Of a stretch of 48,459 nt of DNA, positions 36,503 through 46,900 are shown piece by piece (the stretch's first letter is position 1; every line of letters starts with the position of its first letter). The DNA comes from Corallochytrium limacisporum (lineage: Eukaryota; Opisthokonta), in NCBI GenBank assembly GCA_002811645.1, contig PDIP01000048.1, forward strand, positions 1-48,459, in the 5' to 3' direction. The notes beneath the pieces are model-generated. The model saw only the letters and a list, made by a program, of their open reading frames with translations. It did not search any database and was not told the origin of the DNA. The position numbers and the translations under genes are program-made.

Positions 36503-37292
36503 GGTAATCTGTCAATTGTCTATGGTTCTGACACCTGCTTTGCTAATTTGTGTTACTCACTGTCTCGCTTTGATGTTCTGTAGAGACAGCCGATGTGTTT
36601 TTAATTGTTCTGTTTGCTAAGAGTGAATTCTAATGTGGCAATGTCGTGTTTGACCTACTGCCGAGTCCCGAAGTGTCTTGCGAATGAGATCCACCATGAA
36701 GTAGCTTAAGTGGGCCTGGTAAATGATCTGGCATTTAAGAGACCACAAGGGACCTCGTTAAGTCACAACCAATCCACATACCCGTGCCCCGCCACACACA
36801 CGAACGCGCAAACGAACCAGAGACACACCGAAAGGAGACCGATGCATGCAACTGTATATCGCGGATGCGGCACCGAACAAACTGCACAGCTCCCCCCCTC
36901 CCCCCGGCCCCCCCCCCACGGAATCCAGACGCAGCGGGAGAGAGAGCACGGCCAAGGGGGAGGACTTGGATGGACCGAAAACAGCGGGGAAGGAACCCCG
37001 GTGCCTCCCGGTCTATATCGGGTCCGTTCTACCGCGCTCCGTTTCAGGCTCTGCCAAAGGGTCCAAAAAAAAAACAAAAAAAAAAAAGAATTTGGTGCAG
37101 TGGGGCGCTCCAGGAGCTATAACACCCGGCATTGTTCGCTAAAATCTCGCCTCGCTCGCCCTGAAGTTATCAATGTAACAGCAGCCCCGTCGGTCACACA
37201 CTGGACAACAACTAGCTCTACTCCCAGTCGGCCCTCAGAGGGGCGGCCCGGTGACAGGTCAGCCAAACAGAGGGTGTGATTTGGCGAAGCGG

Positions 37293-37349
37293 GTACACAG
37301 GTGTACTTCAGGTCACAGGCTCCACGGGGACAGCGTGACCCCGTGGAGC
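37293..37349. repeat. Cluster of nested inverted repeats
   Basis: Three perfect stems lie within 57 bases. GTACAC (37293-37298) pairs with GTGTAC (37301-37306). GGTCAC (37311-37316) pairs with GTGACC (37335-37340). GCTCCACGGGG (37319-37329) pairs with CCCCGTGGAGC (37339-37349), an 11-bp stem with a 9-base loop. The second and third stems overlap, so they are mutually exclusive, as in a switching RNA structure. No gene covers them. Confidence 0.7.
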
Positions 37350-37662
37350 AAAAGGGGCTCTAGATACACGGGCCGTGGGGCGCTACGGAATAAAAATATT
37401 GCCAGAAGAAGACGGGTGAGATCGATGGATGAAGAGATGATGGACGGGTGATGATGATGATGGGGGAGGAGGATTCGAGGATCACACCGCTCCCACTCTT
37501 GATATGAGCACGGGTTCGGGTGGTTGTACGCCCTTGTCGCTGTGCCCTTCGAAAGGGAACAAACCCCACCTCTCTCTCTCTCTCTCTCACTTTTCTTTTC
37601 CTCCACGGCCTCTGGGAGGAGGGGGCAGGAGAGCAGCACCGCTGGGTCGTTCTCGACCACCT

Positions 37663-37679
37663 CCCCCCCGGGGGGGGGA
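37663..37679. repeat. C-run/G-run palindrome
   Basis: Seven C followed by ten G, next to the pyrimidine tract CACCTC. The same arrangement stands at 14768-14785 and 14903-14919. Confidence 0.75.
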
Positions 37680-38000
37680 GCATTTTTGCATTGTTAACAT
37701 TTTCCCAGGCATAGTCAGCTGAAATTATGAAAATCTGTCCCAGCCAAAACCATAGAAAAAGGGTAGGGCGCTGACAACAACAAACTCCCCCTTTCTCCCT
37801 TCTCATTCGGAGCCCAGTTGAGTAAGGCAGCAGCCCACTGGGGCAGCCTGACCGATCACGGGAGAAGGGAAGAAAGGGTGGCACTCAGCAAAACGGCTGC
37901 GCGGAGAAAAAAAAAGCAAAAGGGAAAAGGCCTTGCGGAAAAACTTCTGCCTCATTTAGACACGCCGTACCCTGGGGGCCCCGAACGTGTCCCGCACGGC

Positions 38001-38022
38001 TCTCTCTCTCTCTCTCTCTCTT
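38001..38022 (+). repeat. (TC)n microsatellite
   Basis: About eleven TC repeats in the low-complexity region between the FAD oxidoreductase and U2AF genes. Confidence 0.85.
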
Positions 38023-38164
38023 GACTTTCTATGTGCCTGCTAACGCTTCCCCCCTCTACCCCGGGGACCTGCCTTTGCCGTCTGTCGCGCGCCCAATCTT
38101 TTATTACTTTCGTTTTTTTGTGCTTGTCTCTCCTCTGTTATGAACCTGTTTGGCTATCAAATCA

Positions 38165-38182
38165 GTAGTGAATGTACCGCAC
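38165..38182 (+). repeat. 18-base dispersed exact repeat, copy 2
   Basis: Same 18 bases as at 24939-24956, same orientation, non-matching flanks. Confidence 0.6.
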
Positions 38183-38737
38183 CCGCGCACCCACACCTTG
38201 GCAGTTTTCGTGGGCCCCGGGTCTGCTGATCGATGGGCTGAGAACGGCTTCTCTCCCCTCCAACCTTCCCTGGTGGAACTTGCTGCACTCTAAAAATAGC
38301 CACAGGCCGAAAATTGTCTTTTGTAGATTGATGGTGGGTTTGGTGCCCACCCCTTCTGTGCGCGCTTGGGAGGTTTTTTGGTGTGTGGAGTTCTGACCTT
38401 TTATCGAAATCAATTGGGATTTCCAATGGCACACTGCGGGGACAGTGTACCACCTTCATAGTGTTCATGACATCTCTGGCCGGGTGTCCTCATCTCTTCA
38501 TACATTGGCAGTGCAGAGGTTTGTAAGCTCTGTGAGACGCTTTGACAGAAAGGGAAGATGGGTTGCTCCATGAATGTTACGTATACATTTTTTATAGCTT
38601 TTACTTATCCGATGTGACGGATACGGTTGAGGGGTGGACACATGGACATGTGCGCACTACGGATAACCGTGCTTATGACGCTCAATGTTCCCGTGACACC
38701 CCTGGTGCCGTCAATTTATATCTTCCTCATACATCAC

Positions 38738-40705
38738 CTAATCAAAGTCACGGTTACGCAATGCGTCAAGTGCCAAGAATGCGGTCATAACCTGACGGTC
38801 ATTGAATGTCCGACCAGAGAGAGCTTGCTCCGCTGCGATGGAATCTTCCACACGGCCAAAGTGTACAAAGACTTTACCCATGCCAGGCACGTGAGTGCCA
38901 TCATCCGAAGGCTTCGGGATGACTACGTCGATGACCTGCCCGTACCGACCACATTCCTCCCGGATGTCCTCCACAATGTCCTCATATTCTTCCTGGTCTC
39001 GCAGCTCGTCCTCTTGCACCATGTTCATGAGCACCAACACTTCGGTCGGACTGGAAGCTGCCTTCGAAGACACATCTTCAGGGCCTGGTCCATGGCCACT
39101 GCTGCTCGTCGGCAAAGGCCGTCCCTCAACGTACGCCCGTATGACCTCAAGGTCAAGTGGGAGCATGACTGGAGGCCCGACCTTCCTATCCGACTGCCGC
39201 CCTACTGAAGCACGCTGCACGACCAACTGCCGCTCCCCAAGGTCGATGCCGTTCATGCCCCAGATCGCCATATCTGTGACCCCCTTTTCGGCAAATTCAG
39301 CGAAACAGTATCCCTTGGAAAAGCCAGAGTTGGGATCGGACATGAGCGTGAACCCACGAAGGGGTCCAAACTGCTGCAACAGTTCCTTGACCTCCTCTGC
39401 GGTCCAAGCTGTGGGTAGTCCACCAATGAAGAGCTTTTCCGGTCCATCCATAACCTGCGTACTGATGACACCCTTGACCTGAATCTGTTTCGGGTTGCCG
39501 TGCTCTGGCTTCCAGACGTAGTCTTTCGGACGGCGGATCTTTAGGCCATGTCCTCGGAGTTGAATGCCATCCAGGGCCATGGCATATGTCGCTTCGGGTG
39601 CTTCTCTGAACTCCACAAACGAATATCCCTTGTCCCGGTTAATCTGAGCAGCAATGGCTGGACCACCCGGTTGTGTGGTCAAGTTGTGTTTCTCCATGTG
39701 TGTGTTCAAGAACATAATCAACTCCTGCTCGGTAATATTATGGGGCAGTGATCCTACGTACAATCTGCGCGCCTGGCGCTCCTCCTGCGGTTCCACACTG
39801 CTCTGGCGAGTGCTGGGATTACCATCGGATGCCATAGACTGGCGCTTGGAGCCCATACCACGCCCTCCTGGTCCATGCCCACCGTCCTTGCCACCCGCCC
39901 CAGACCGGACCTGGGATGACTGGGCCTGTCCCACAGCCCCAATACCAATGGCAGGAAGCTGGCCATCAGCGACCATTTGCTTGTACTGCTGTGCAGTGAT
40001 GGTGTCAAATCCCTCCGGAGGGACATCCCAGTACTTGCTCTCCTTTCGGCGCAGCGTGGTCTTCTTCTTCTTGGGGATTCGGAACTTTGACGGAGAAACC
40101 TCGCGTTGGGTTTCAGCAACAGTTTCTTCTTCCTCTTCGACCTTATCTCTTCCACGCTTTTTCAGTGCCTTCTCCTGCGGTTCTTCCGGGAATGATGCGT
40201 CTTCCTTCGGCTCCTTCCCAGGTTCCTCAGCTGATTTGACTTCTGCCGATCCTGTCTCAGGTTTCCGATCTTGAACGTCATCTGGTGCCTTTTTTTCATC
40301 TTCTTTATCATCATCAGATGTGGTAGCCTTCTGGGATGTTGCGAGTTTGCTACGTTCTTCTTTAAGATTTTGTTGTATGTCCTCGTTTTGCGTATCAGTA
40401 ACAGGCGATGGCACTTCTTCCTTGCTTTCCTTCGGTTCTACCTCTTTCTGTTGGTTACTGCTGTCAGCTTCGCCTCCACTGGCTACTCCTGGTGCTTCTG
40501 CAGGTGCGCTATTAGCCTCTTCAACTTTCTGGTCTTCGCCCTTGCCTCCATGCACTGCCATATACTCCTGAATGCGCGAGATCATGTCAGCTTTCCGACC
40601 ACCGGCGCCTAAACCAAAGGCCTTAAGATGGACTCGGAGCTCCGTAACCTTGAGCGTGGTCAGGTCTGAGATGCCCCGGAGGGTCTCCATCGCCTCTTCA
40701 GCCAT
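38738..40705 (-). CDS. U2AF2: U2AF large subunit (U2AF65) with N-terminal SAP domain
   Basis: A 655-residue splicing factor that recognises the polypyrimidine tract at 3' splice sites and recruits U2 snRNP. The C-terminal half is textbook U2AF65. The ligand motif SKYWDVPPEGF has Trp226, which binds the small subunit. RRM1 spans 314-396 (RRLYVGSLPHNITEQEL...IRRPKDY), RRM2 spans 423-501 (EKLFIGGLPTAWTAEEV...VQRASVG), and the UHM domain spans 554-655 (TEVLVLMNMV) with the RXF motif Arg632-Thr-Phe634 for SF1 binding. The N-terminal half is not typical. Residues 12-46 form a SAP helix-turn-helix (LTTLKVTELRVHLKAFGLGAG), followed by about 160 acidic, Lys/Glu-rich residues, and there is no Arg-Ser domain. 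It ends RDFD where animal proteins end RDFW. SAP domains bind AT-rich DNA or matrix, so a chromatin tether is conceivable. Confidence 0.95.
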   Translation of the reverse strand: MAEEAMETLRGISDLTTLKVTELRVHLKAFGLGAGGRKADMISRIQEYMAVHGGKGEDQKVEEANSAPAEAPGVASGGEADSSNQQKEVEPKESKEEVPSPVTDTQNEDIQQNLKEERSKLATSQKATTSDDDKEDEKKAPDDVQDRKPETGSAEVKSAEEPGKEPKEDASFPEEPQEKALKKRGRDKVEEEEETVAETQREVSPSKFRIPKKKKTTLRRKESKYWDVPPEGFDTITAQQYKQMVADGQLPAIGIGAVGQAQSSQVRSGAGGKDGGHGPGGRGMGSKRQSMASDGNPSTRQSSVEPQEERQARRLYVGSLPHNITEQELIMFLNTHMEKHNLTTQPGGPAIAAQINRDKGYSFVEFREAPEATYAMALDGIQLRGHGLKIRRPKDYVWKPEHGNPKQIQVKGVISTQVMDGPEKLFIGGLPTAWTAEEVKELLQQFGPLRGFTLMSDPNSGFSKGYCFAEFAEKGVTDMAIWGMNGIDLGERQLVVQRASVGRQSDRKVGPPVMLPLDLEVIRAYVEGRPLPTSSSGHGPGPEDVSSKAASSPTEVLVLMNMVQEDELRDQEEYEDIVEDIREECGRYGQVIDVVIPKPSDDGTHVPGMGKVFVHFGRVEDSIAAEQALSGRTFNDRQVMTAFLALDALRNRDFD

Positions 40706-42535
40706 GATTCCTGAGTATGTGATGTCCTTTGATCTCTACGGTCTATTCTTTCTTACATGGCTGTCAAAAAAGTCCTCGGCAATTCGAACAAAGGACGAGC
40801 CCAACCGATGTATGAGCTCAAGACAAAGTGCCAGTTTCCGAACTCGTGACGTACAATAATCATCCACGTATGGTATGTTCTCAAATATTGAAAGGCATGT
40901 TCCAAAGTACCACCCGCAAGGTCAAAAAGCAAGTGCTAGCGCCTACACACTTACGTTATGGAGCACATTGAAGAAAAACGGGACGGACGAGAAATGTGGC
41001 GCAAAGTTGCACTAAGGACTCAGGGTGCCAACACCGGTGCCCCCCCCCTCCCCCCTTGAGAACGCTCCCTATACTCAGTTAGCCACGAGGGGCTGGGACG
41101 AACACAACGCTTTTCCCGCATCTCCAGGGTCGGGTGACAGTGGACCTAACGGCGCCCAGGAAGCCAAAAGAGAAAGCGGCGAAAGTGAGGCAGGCGGGAG
41201 AGGGGCAGCGCGAGACCCCCGGGGGTCCATTTTCCAGCAGCCCTACATTACGTTCTATATTTCATATCCGGATCAATTTCTAAAATGCCTCCTCTCCCTT
41301 TGATTGGCCGTTCACGGGCGCAAGAGCAAAAGGGGGCCCAATATTAGAGTGGGGACGGGTCACAAAAGGCAAGAAAAAAAAACTTGGCCCCCCCTCCCCG
41401 GGGAGAGGAGGGGGCGTTGGGGGTTGGGTGCACACCGTACCAAACAAACAGACGGAAACCGGAAAATAAATAAGGGCAAAGCAAAGTGGAAGGGGCCGCC
41501 CCCAGCTCACCGCAAGAAGGAAAAACTGCGTACGGCTTCGTTGGACTTGTACTTTCTTACAAACTCGGAGCACACACACACCCACACACGTACTCTCTCC
41601 CTCTCTCCCGCTCTCCCGCTCTCCCGCTCTCCCGCTCTCCCGCTCTCCCGCTCTCCCGCTCTCCCGCTCTCCCGCTCTCCCGCTCTCCCGCTCTCTCCTT
41701 TTTTTTACAAGGAGTTCAAATGTTTCTTCCCGGGTGGAACGGCATGGGAAATCGCACACACCAACTGCAAAGAGCGGACACGGGCCCTTTTGCCGGGGAG
41801 AAAAGGGGGGGGGGTGTTGAGTGGAAGTGGGACTTCACCAGGCAAAAAAAAAAATAAGAAAGAAAGAAAAAAAATGGGGGAGAAAGTTCAAAGCCTGCGG
41901 GGAGGAGAGAGAAAAAAGGGGGAAGGCCTCCCCCAACGCCCATCCCTCCGTAGAGGAAGGCCTAGTAGCGGGACCGTAACCGGGGGGGGAAAAACGAAGG
42001 AGAGCCGTAGCGAAACTGGAGACCGTGGGGGGTGAGCAGGGGACCTGGCGTACGAGGGGGAGCCCTTGGAATGTTTGGAACTTCCTCGTTGGGATATGCA
42101 TAGTAAATGAACCGGAAAATCAGACTAACGCGGGACGAAGGGGAGCCGGGGAGGAAGAGGGAGGGTGGGGTAACTGTGCCTTGGCACGTCTGGACCAGAA
42201 GGGGGTCACAATAGGGACACTTGTCTCCGTTTTCAATCCATTCGACCATTGGTATTGTTTGGGGGTTGCTGTTTCATTGTTTTGTTGGTCTCGGAAAAAT
42301 CAACGGGTAATGGGATAAATCGAGCCAGCTGCTGTACTTCTATCAGCGGTGAGTCAATGTTGTTTCAAGTGTTCTCACTCCCGGATCGGGTACTTGAGGA
42401 ATTCCAGACGAAGAGCAAACCAGCAGGAGTCGTGGTGTTGTGCAGGGTAGACGTTTGAATTGCGAGCGACTGATCCATTCTGCAATCCTAATCACCATGT
42501 GAGACAGGGAGATAAAGCACAAGACTGCCAGAACC
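40706..42535. promoter_or_regulatory. Divergent intergenic region between U2AF and ankyrin protein
   Basis: 1.8 kb between divergent genes. The U2AF-proximal 300 bases are ordinary sequence. From 41040 it is low-complexity: C-runs, a CCCCCTCC/GGAGGGGG hairpin (41390-41414), an 8-base tandem repeat (41603-41696), and A- and G-runs at 41800-41880. Open frames through it (41304-42035) merely translate the repeat. The last 250 bases are ordinary and lead into the ankyrin gene. Confidence 0.5.
41603..41696 (+). repeat. Tandem repeat, 8-base unit CTCTCCCG, about 11 copies
   Basis: The unit is repeated without error about eleven times, bordered by (CT)n on the left and an (T)7 run on the right. It is all pyrimidine except for one G per unit, so the other strand is a purine repeat GAGAGCGG. 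It sits in the divergent U2AF/ankyrin promoter region. It is too short and spacer-less to be a CRISPR array. Confidence 0.9.
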
Positions 42536-43777
42536 ATGGTGAAATCAGCCATCAAGGGCAAGGCCTCCGCGTGGGAGCGGAGGTTCTTGGACGCGGCTAA
42601 AATCGGAGATCTCGATACCCTCCAGCAGCTTTACGCCAGCACTGTCGGTGATGATGATGCTGAGTCTGAACTGAACTCCAGCATTTCGGGTGGGTTTTCG
42701 AATAGCAGCAACAACAGCAATAGATCCGGCGCGGGCGAGCTTCGCAGCAGACTGAGGGCAATGGTTGTGACAGACCCGGAGAACCATGCCAACACTGCGC
42801 TCCACTACGCAGCAGCCCAGGACCACAGCCATCTATTCCATTTTTTGATCAAAGTAGTTGAGATTCCAGTGGATGCCAAGAACGCCCACGGCTTTACTGC
42901 GCTGCACTGTGCCATTCAGAATCGTCACCCTTCCGCTGCTCGGGAGCTAGTGGATGACTACGGGGCCGACTGGACTCTAACTACGACCTATGGACACACA
43001 GTGCTCCATCTAGCTGCTCAGGCAGGTGATAGTGAGAGCTACCACTGTTTTCGTAAGCGCTGGAAGGTCGATCCCTCGGTCACGGACATGGCAGGACTGA
43101 ACGCCATGCACCACTGCGCAAGAACGGGAAACGTAGAAATGTTTGATCTGGTACTGGAGCTTGGAGGCCTAGACATTAACAGTCAAACAGGATCGGGTAC
43201 GACGTGCCTGCATATCGCCGCATCCCTGGGTCACAAAGATTTGCTTGAGTATTTACTGGGGCATCCAGAAGTTAATGTGGGATTAATGAATAGACGACGG
43301 AAGACTGCACTGGATGTCTGCACGCGTGACCCGGACCGATACAAACGTGCGTCGACTATCGTGCAGAGTGGAGGACGCCTGGGGCTGGGATTGAATGCAT
43401 CTTCTTTATCTGCGGTAGATGCCGGAAGCATGCCTCCAACGCCGGGAAACCTGTCAATGGTTGGAAGCGATGACGACGTACTCGATGATACCGGTGTGGA
43501 GGCACGGAAGCAGTCCGCACAGGAATTGGAGATGATTTTCTGGGATTCGGGCACTTACATTCGGTACCGCATTAACCAGCTCGAGGAACGCGTCGTGCAG
43601 CAGCGGCGGGAACTAAACACCATGAAGATTGTGGTTATCTTTCTGCTCTGCGTGGTGGCAGTCGTAGTTGGAATACTAGTGGCAATCTTCGCGCAGGTCT
43701 GGCGGTCGAACGAGCGGACGTTTGTGGCCGGACTACACTATTCGCGCGCGTTTGCGGATTCGGTCGCAGATTCGTGA
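42536..43777 (+). CDS. Ankyrin-repeat protein with C-terminal transmembrane helix
   Basis: 413 residues. Ankyrin repeats run from about 80 to 275: ENHANTALHYAAAQDHSHLFHFL, HGFTALHCAIQNRHPSAARELV, YGHTVLHLAAQAGD, GLNAMHHCARTGNVEMFDLVLE, GTTCLHIAASLGHKDLLEYLL, and the partial RRKTALDVCTRD. A Ser-rich stretch, then a short coiled coil (about 340-362, RINQLEERVVQQRRELN) leads into a single membrane helix at 364-387 (IVVIFLLCVVAVVVGILVAIF) and a 26-residue tail. This is the plan of a membrane-anchored scaffold with the repeats in the cytosol. No enzyme domain is visible. The start has an ideal context (ACCATGG). It is divergent from U2AF and converges with the ETR1-like kinase. The binding partner is unknown. 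Confidence 0.85.
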   Translation: MVKSAIKGKASAWERRFLDAAKIGDLDTLQQLYASTVGDDDAESELNSSISGGFSNSSNNSNRSGAGELRSRLRAMVVTDPENHANTALHYAAAQDHSHLFHFLIKVVEIPVDAKNAHGFTALHCAIQNRHPSAARELVDDYGADWTLTTTYGHTVLHLAAQAGDSESYHCFRKRWKVDPSVTDMAGLNAMHHCARTGNVEMFDLVLELGGLDINSQTGSGTTCLHIAASLGHKDLLEYLLGHPEVNVGLMNRRRKTALDVCTRDPDRYKRASTIVQSGGRLGLGLNASSLSAVDAGSMPPTPGNLSMVGSDDDVLDDTGVEARKQSAQELEMIFWDSGTYIRYRINQLEERVVQQRRELNTMKIVVIFLLCVVAVVVGILVAIFAQVWRSNERTFVAGLHYSRAFADSVADS

Positions 43778-43896
43778 ACGATGACCATGAACACCAACAA
43801 ATCAAACCTTAATCAAAACTACTAGCGTTGTCAATTTATAAAGAAATTTCGACCATCTTACAATGTCATCATCAATCATGGCGTGTAGACTGCGTG

Positions 43897-43902
43897 TTTA
43901 TT
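43897..43902 (-). terminator. Polyadenylation signal of the ETR1-like kinase
   Basis: AATAAA on the minus strand (TTTATT on the plus strand), 90 bases past the kinase stop codon. Confidence 0.6.
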
Positions 43903-43991
43903 ATAAGTGCATGTTTTTATGAAGTTATGGAGAGAATGGATCAAATATGTTTTGCAGAGTTGTTTTGAGGAGAAGAGGTGCTGTTGAAAGG

Positions 43992-46900
43992 TTAGTCTGA
44001 CGCCCAATCAATCAGGGGTTCGTCACTGTCTCTGGTGGTATGCTCACCACCGTTTGTGCCATTCGACAGCAACGAATCCGGCGTCGTCAGCTGCAGAGAC
44101 CTGCGTTTGCGATACTCCCGCGCGCGTTTCAGGCAGGCCTTGAGCGTACCCAAGTCGATGGGCTTCGGCACAAAGTCGTCCATGCCGCACTCCCTGGCCT
44201 TCTCCTCGGTATCAGGTCGGGCGTCTGCGCTGAGGGCGACAATGTACGGTCTCTCTGAGCTGCTCCGCCCAAAGTGCGCATTCATGCGCCGACTCGACGA
44301 ATAGCCATCCATGACGGGCATGCATAGGTCTATAAGCGCACAGTCGTAATACTTGGACATGGCCATTTCTGCACCTTCTGCGCCATTATTGGCGATATCA
44401 TATTTGTGGTTCAGCCTATCCAGAAGACGCCTCATCACCTTCTGATTAATCTTGTTGTCTTCGACCAGAAGAATCGTCATACTCGAATCTTCTGAGACCA
44501 CGGAGCCCGTTGACGAGTCTCTTGTCACGGAACTCCGTTGGCTCGGAACCTGGACGTCTTGCTGCTTTGCGTCATCCAACCGGTTCACATTCATGTTGAG
44601 CGAGGACTCTTGGCATCTTGGGCACAGAGAACTCAGCTCGTTGCGGAGCGTGGAGATGAGCATGGGCCTCATGACCAGAGCACGGTGAGGACAGTCGGCT
44701 AGCAGTGACCGTTCCTTGGAGGGATTGCCGGAAAGGAATATGACGATGAAATGCTGATTCCACCAGTGGATATTTTTCATCGTCTCCGGAGTACTGAGCT
44801 CAATGTCAATCAGAGCAATCATTGGCAACCTGCGTCCAGCGCGTTGCGTGTCCAGCATTGCACTGGCAGCGTCCTGCAATTGCTTGAAGTACTTAGTCTG
44901 GTTGATGCCACACAACCGCAGAGAGGCAGAGTAGTCCTCGGCTTCTATCTCGGACGCAGTGACGAGAATGGCATAATCCTGGAGCAGCGTTGGGTGGCTG
45001 CACCTGTTTTCACCACAAGCCCCGTATTCCTCAGGAATCTGAAGATTTACCGTAACCGTAAACTCGGAGCCCCTGCCAAGCTTTGACTTGACCTCAATCT
45101 TACCTCTCATGAGCGAGACGAGCTTCTTACAGATGGCTAAACCGAGGCCTGTGCCACCATACTCGCGTGTGGTGGAGCCGTCGAGTTGACGGAAGGACTG
45201 GAAAAGGGTGGGAATGGAATCCTCGGGAATTCCGACGCCGGTGTCAGATATGCAAATTTTCAGCGAGCAGTAGCGATGCCTAAGGTCGCTGTAGCGATTA
45301 TTATTCGAGCCGGCTTTGTGCAATTGGCCGACACTCTCATCGAAGAACGAGCTGCAGAAATTTGCTGCATCGGCACAGGCCAATTCGTACTCATCGGAAC
45401 TTATCTCACGACCGGTGACGTCAATGCGGACATGGCCCTTGGAGGTGAATTTGATGGCGTTACTAGTCAGGTTGACCATCACCTGTCGCAAACGTAAGCT
45501 ATCACCTTGCAGGATCTGTGGCGTCTGGGGATCAATGCGGTAACGCAGGGCAATCTTCGAGTCGTACGCCGAAGAGGCGAAAAGACTGATGCAGCCTTGC
45601 ACACAATCAACAATGTCGAAAGGTGAGTTCTCGAGCTGGAAGCTGATCGACTCGTACTTGCTGAAGTCCAGAATGTCGTTTAGAATGCTCAGCAGGGTCT
45701 TACTCGAGCTCTTAATCGTTTCAAACGTTTCCTTCTGTTCCGCTGTCATCCTTGATGTGTCCAGTACGGAGATGAGAGCAATGATGGCATTCATGGGTGT
45801 ACGAAGCTCGTGGCTCATAACAGCCAAAAACTCCGACTTGAGCTTGGTCTTCATTTCGGCCATAATCTTGGCCTCTTGCAGCCTGTGGTTCATCATTTTT
45901 TGATTGGCCAGAATGCGCAGGTTATTCGCTTCCTTGCGCAGCTGGTACGCCTGTTCCAAGGCAATGCTGATGGTGGTGGCAGCCTCTATGGCTATTGTGG
46001 CCTCCGGTCCGCCAATGGGCCTGTCCGAGTACAGAACAATGATCGCGTCATTACCGCGTTCCCAACTACCGTTTATGTCACTATCCGTGTTTGCCGATGT
46101 GTCGTCATTGAAGGGACGGTAGTGCAAAAGTATGGGTACACAGTGCCGGAATTCCGACCGTATTAACTGTCCCAGACCAGCCGTTTCGTTCAGATTCAAA
46201 AACTCTGCCCCCGCAGAGTACGGCAAATCGCGACCACTGGTAAAATAGTGCGGCAGAACCTTCGGCACCGGAATATTTCCCGCGACTGAGTATTTGTGCT
46301 GCAGCTTAAGCACCTCGCCCTTCTCACATTCGTCCAAGGATGGAAGGTAAATGGAGCACATTCCCAGGTCACACAGGTCGACAAATGCTTTGGTGGCCCG
46401 TGCAGCTACAGTACTGACCTTAATCGACGAACGAACCGTGTCGTTGAATTGCTTGAACTTGGCAAACCGTGTGTTTTCTTCTTTGAGTGCTTTGGTGACC
46501 TCCAGACGGTTGCGAACTTCATCCTCCAGGGAGGTCAGCCGAGCAGGGAATTCAAGGATCTGTGGAATGACCCGAGCCATGGCTACTGCCGTGACAACAG
46601 AAATCACAGCAGTTGCAACCTTGCTGGCACCGCTATAGGCAAAGCGAGGTCGGTCCAAAAACTCCAATGCCATCATTAAATGACTCAACCCGCAAGCGAG
46701 AATGAAGGCTTCGAGTAGACCCACGACATACCGATACGGAAAGTTGCCCAAGTGTGCCATGAAATACATAATCTGTGCGGGAATCGCAAAATATGAAAGC
46801 GCAATCAGAACGTCCGAAATGAACACGGTCCATTGCATTGCATCCGAAGAGATCGGCCCACCGTAGAGTACGGCTGGATCTCCCGCTTCCATAATATTCA

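Larger units (their letters stand above)
36503..38737. other. Low-complexity intergenic region upstream of the FAD oxidoreductase
   Basis: 2.2 kb with no supported gene. It contains long C-runs (36894-36920), A-runs at 37062-37086, a cluster of inverted repeats (37293-37349), and (CT)n at 37571-37588 and 38001-38022. A C7/G10 palindrome lies at 37663-37679 and copy 2 of the 18-base repeat at 38165-38182. The last 500 bases are the 3' side of the U2AF gene. Confidence 0.5.

Noticed and set aside
41603-41696. CRISPR array
   Set aside because: Direct tandem units of 8 bases without spacers, in a eukaryotic context.
41304-42035. Plus-strand 243-codon frame with repeated SRSPALPL
   Set aside because: The repeats are just the translation of the 8-base tandem repeat in two frames, and the rest is low-complexity DNA.
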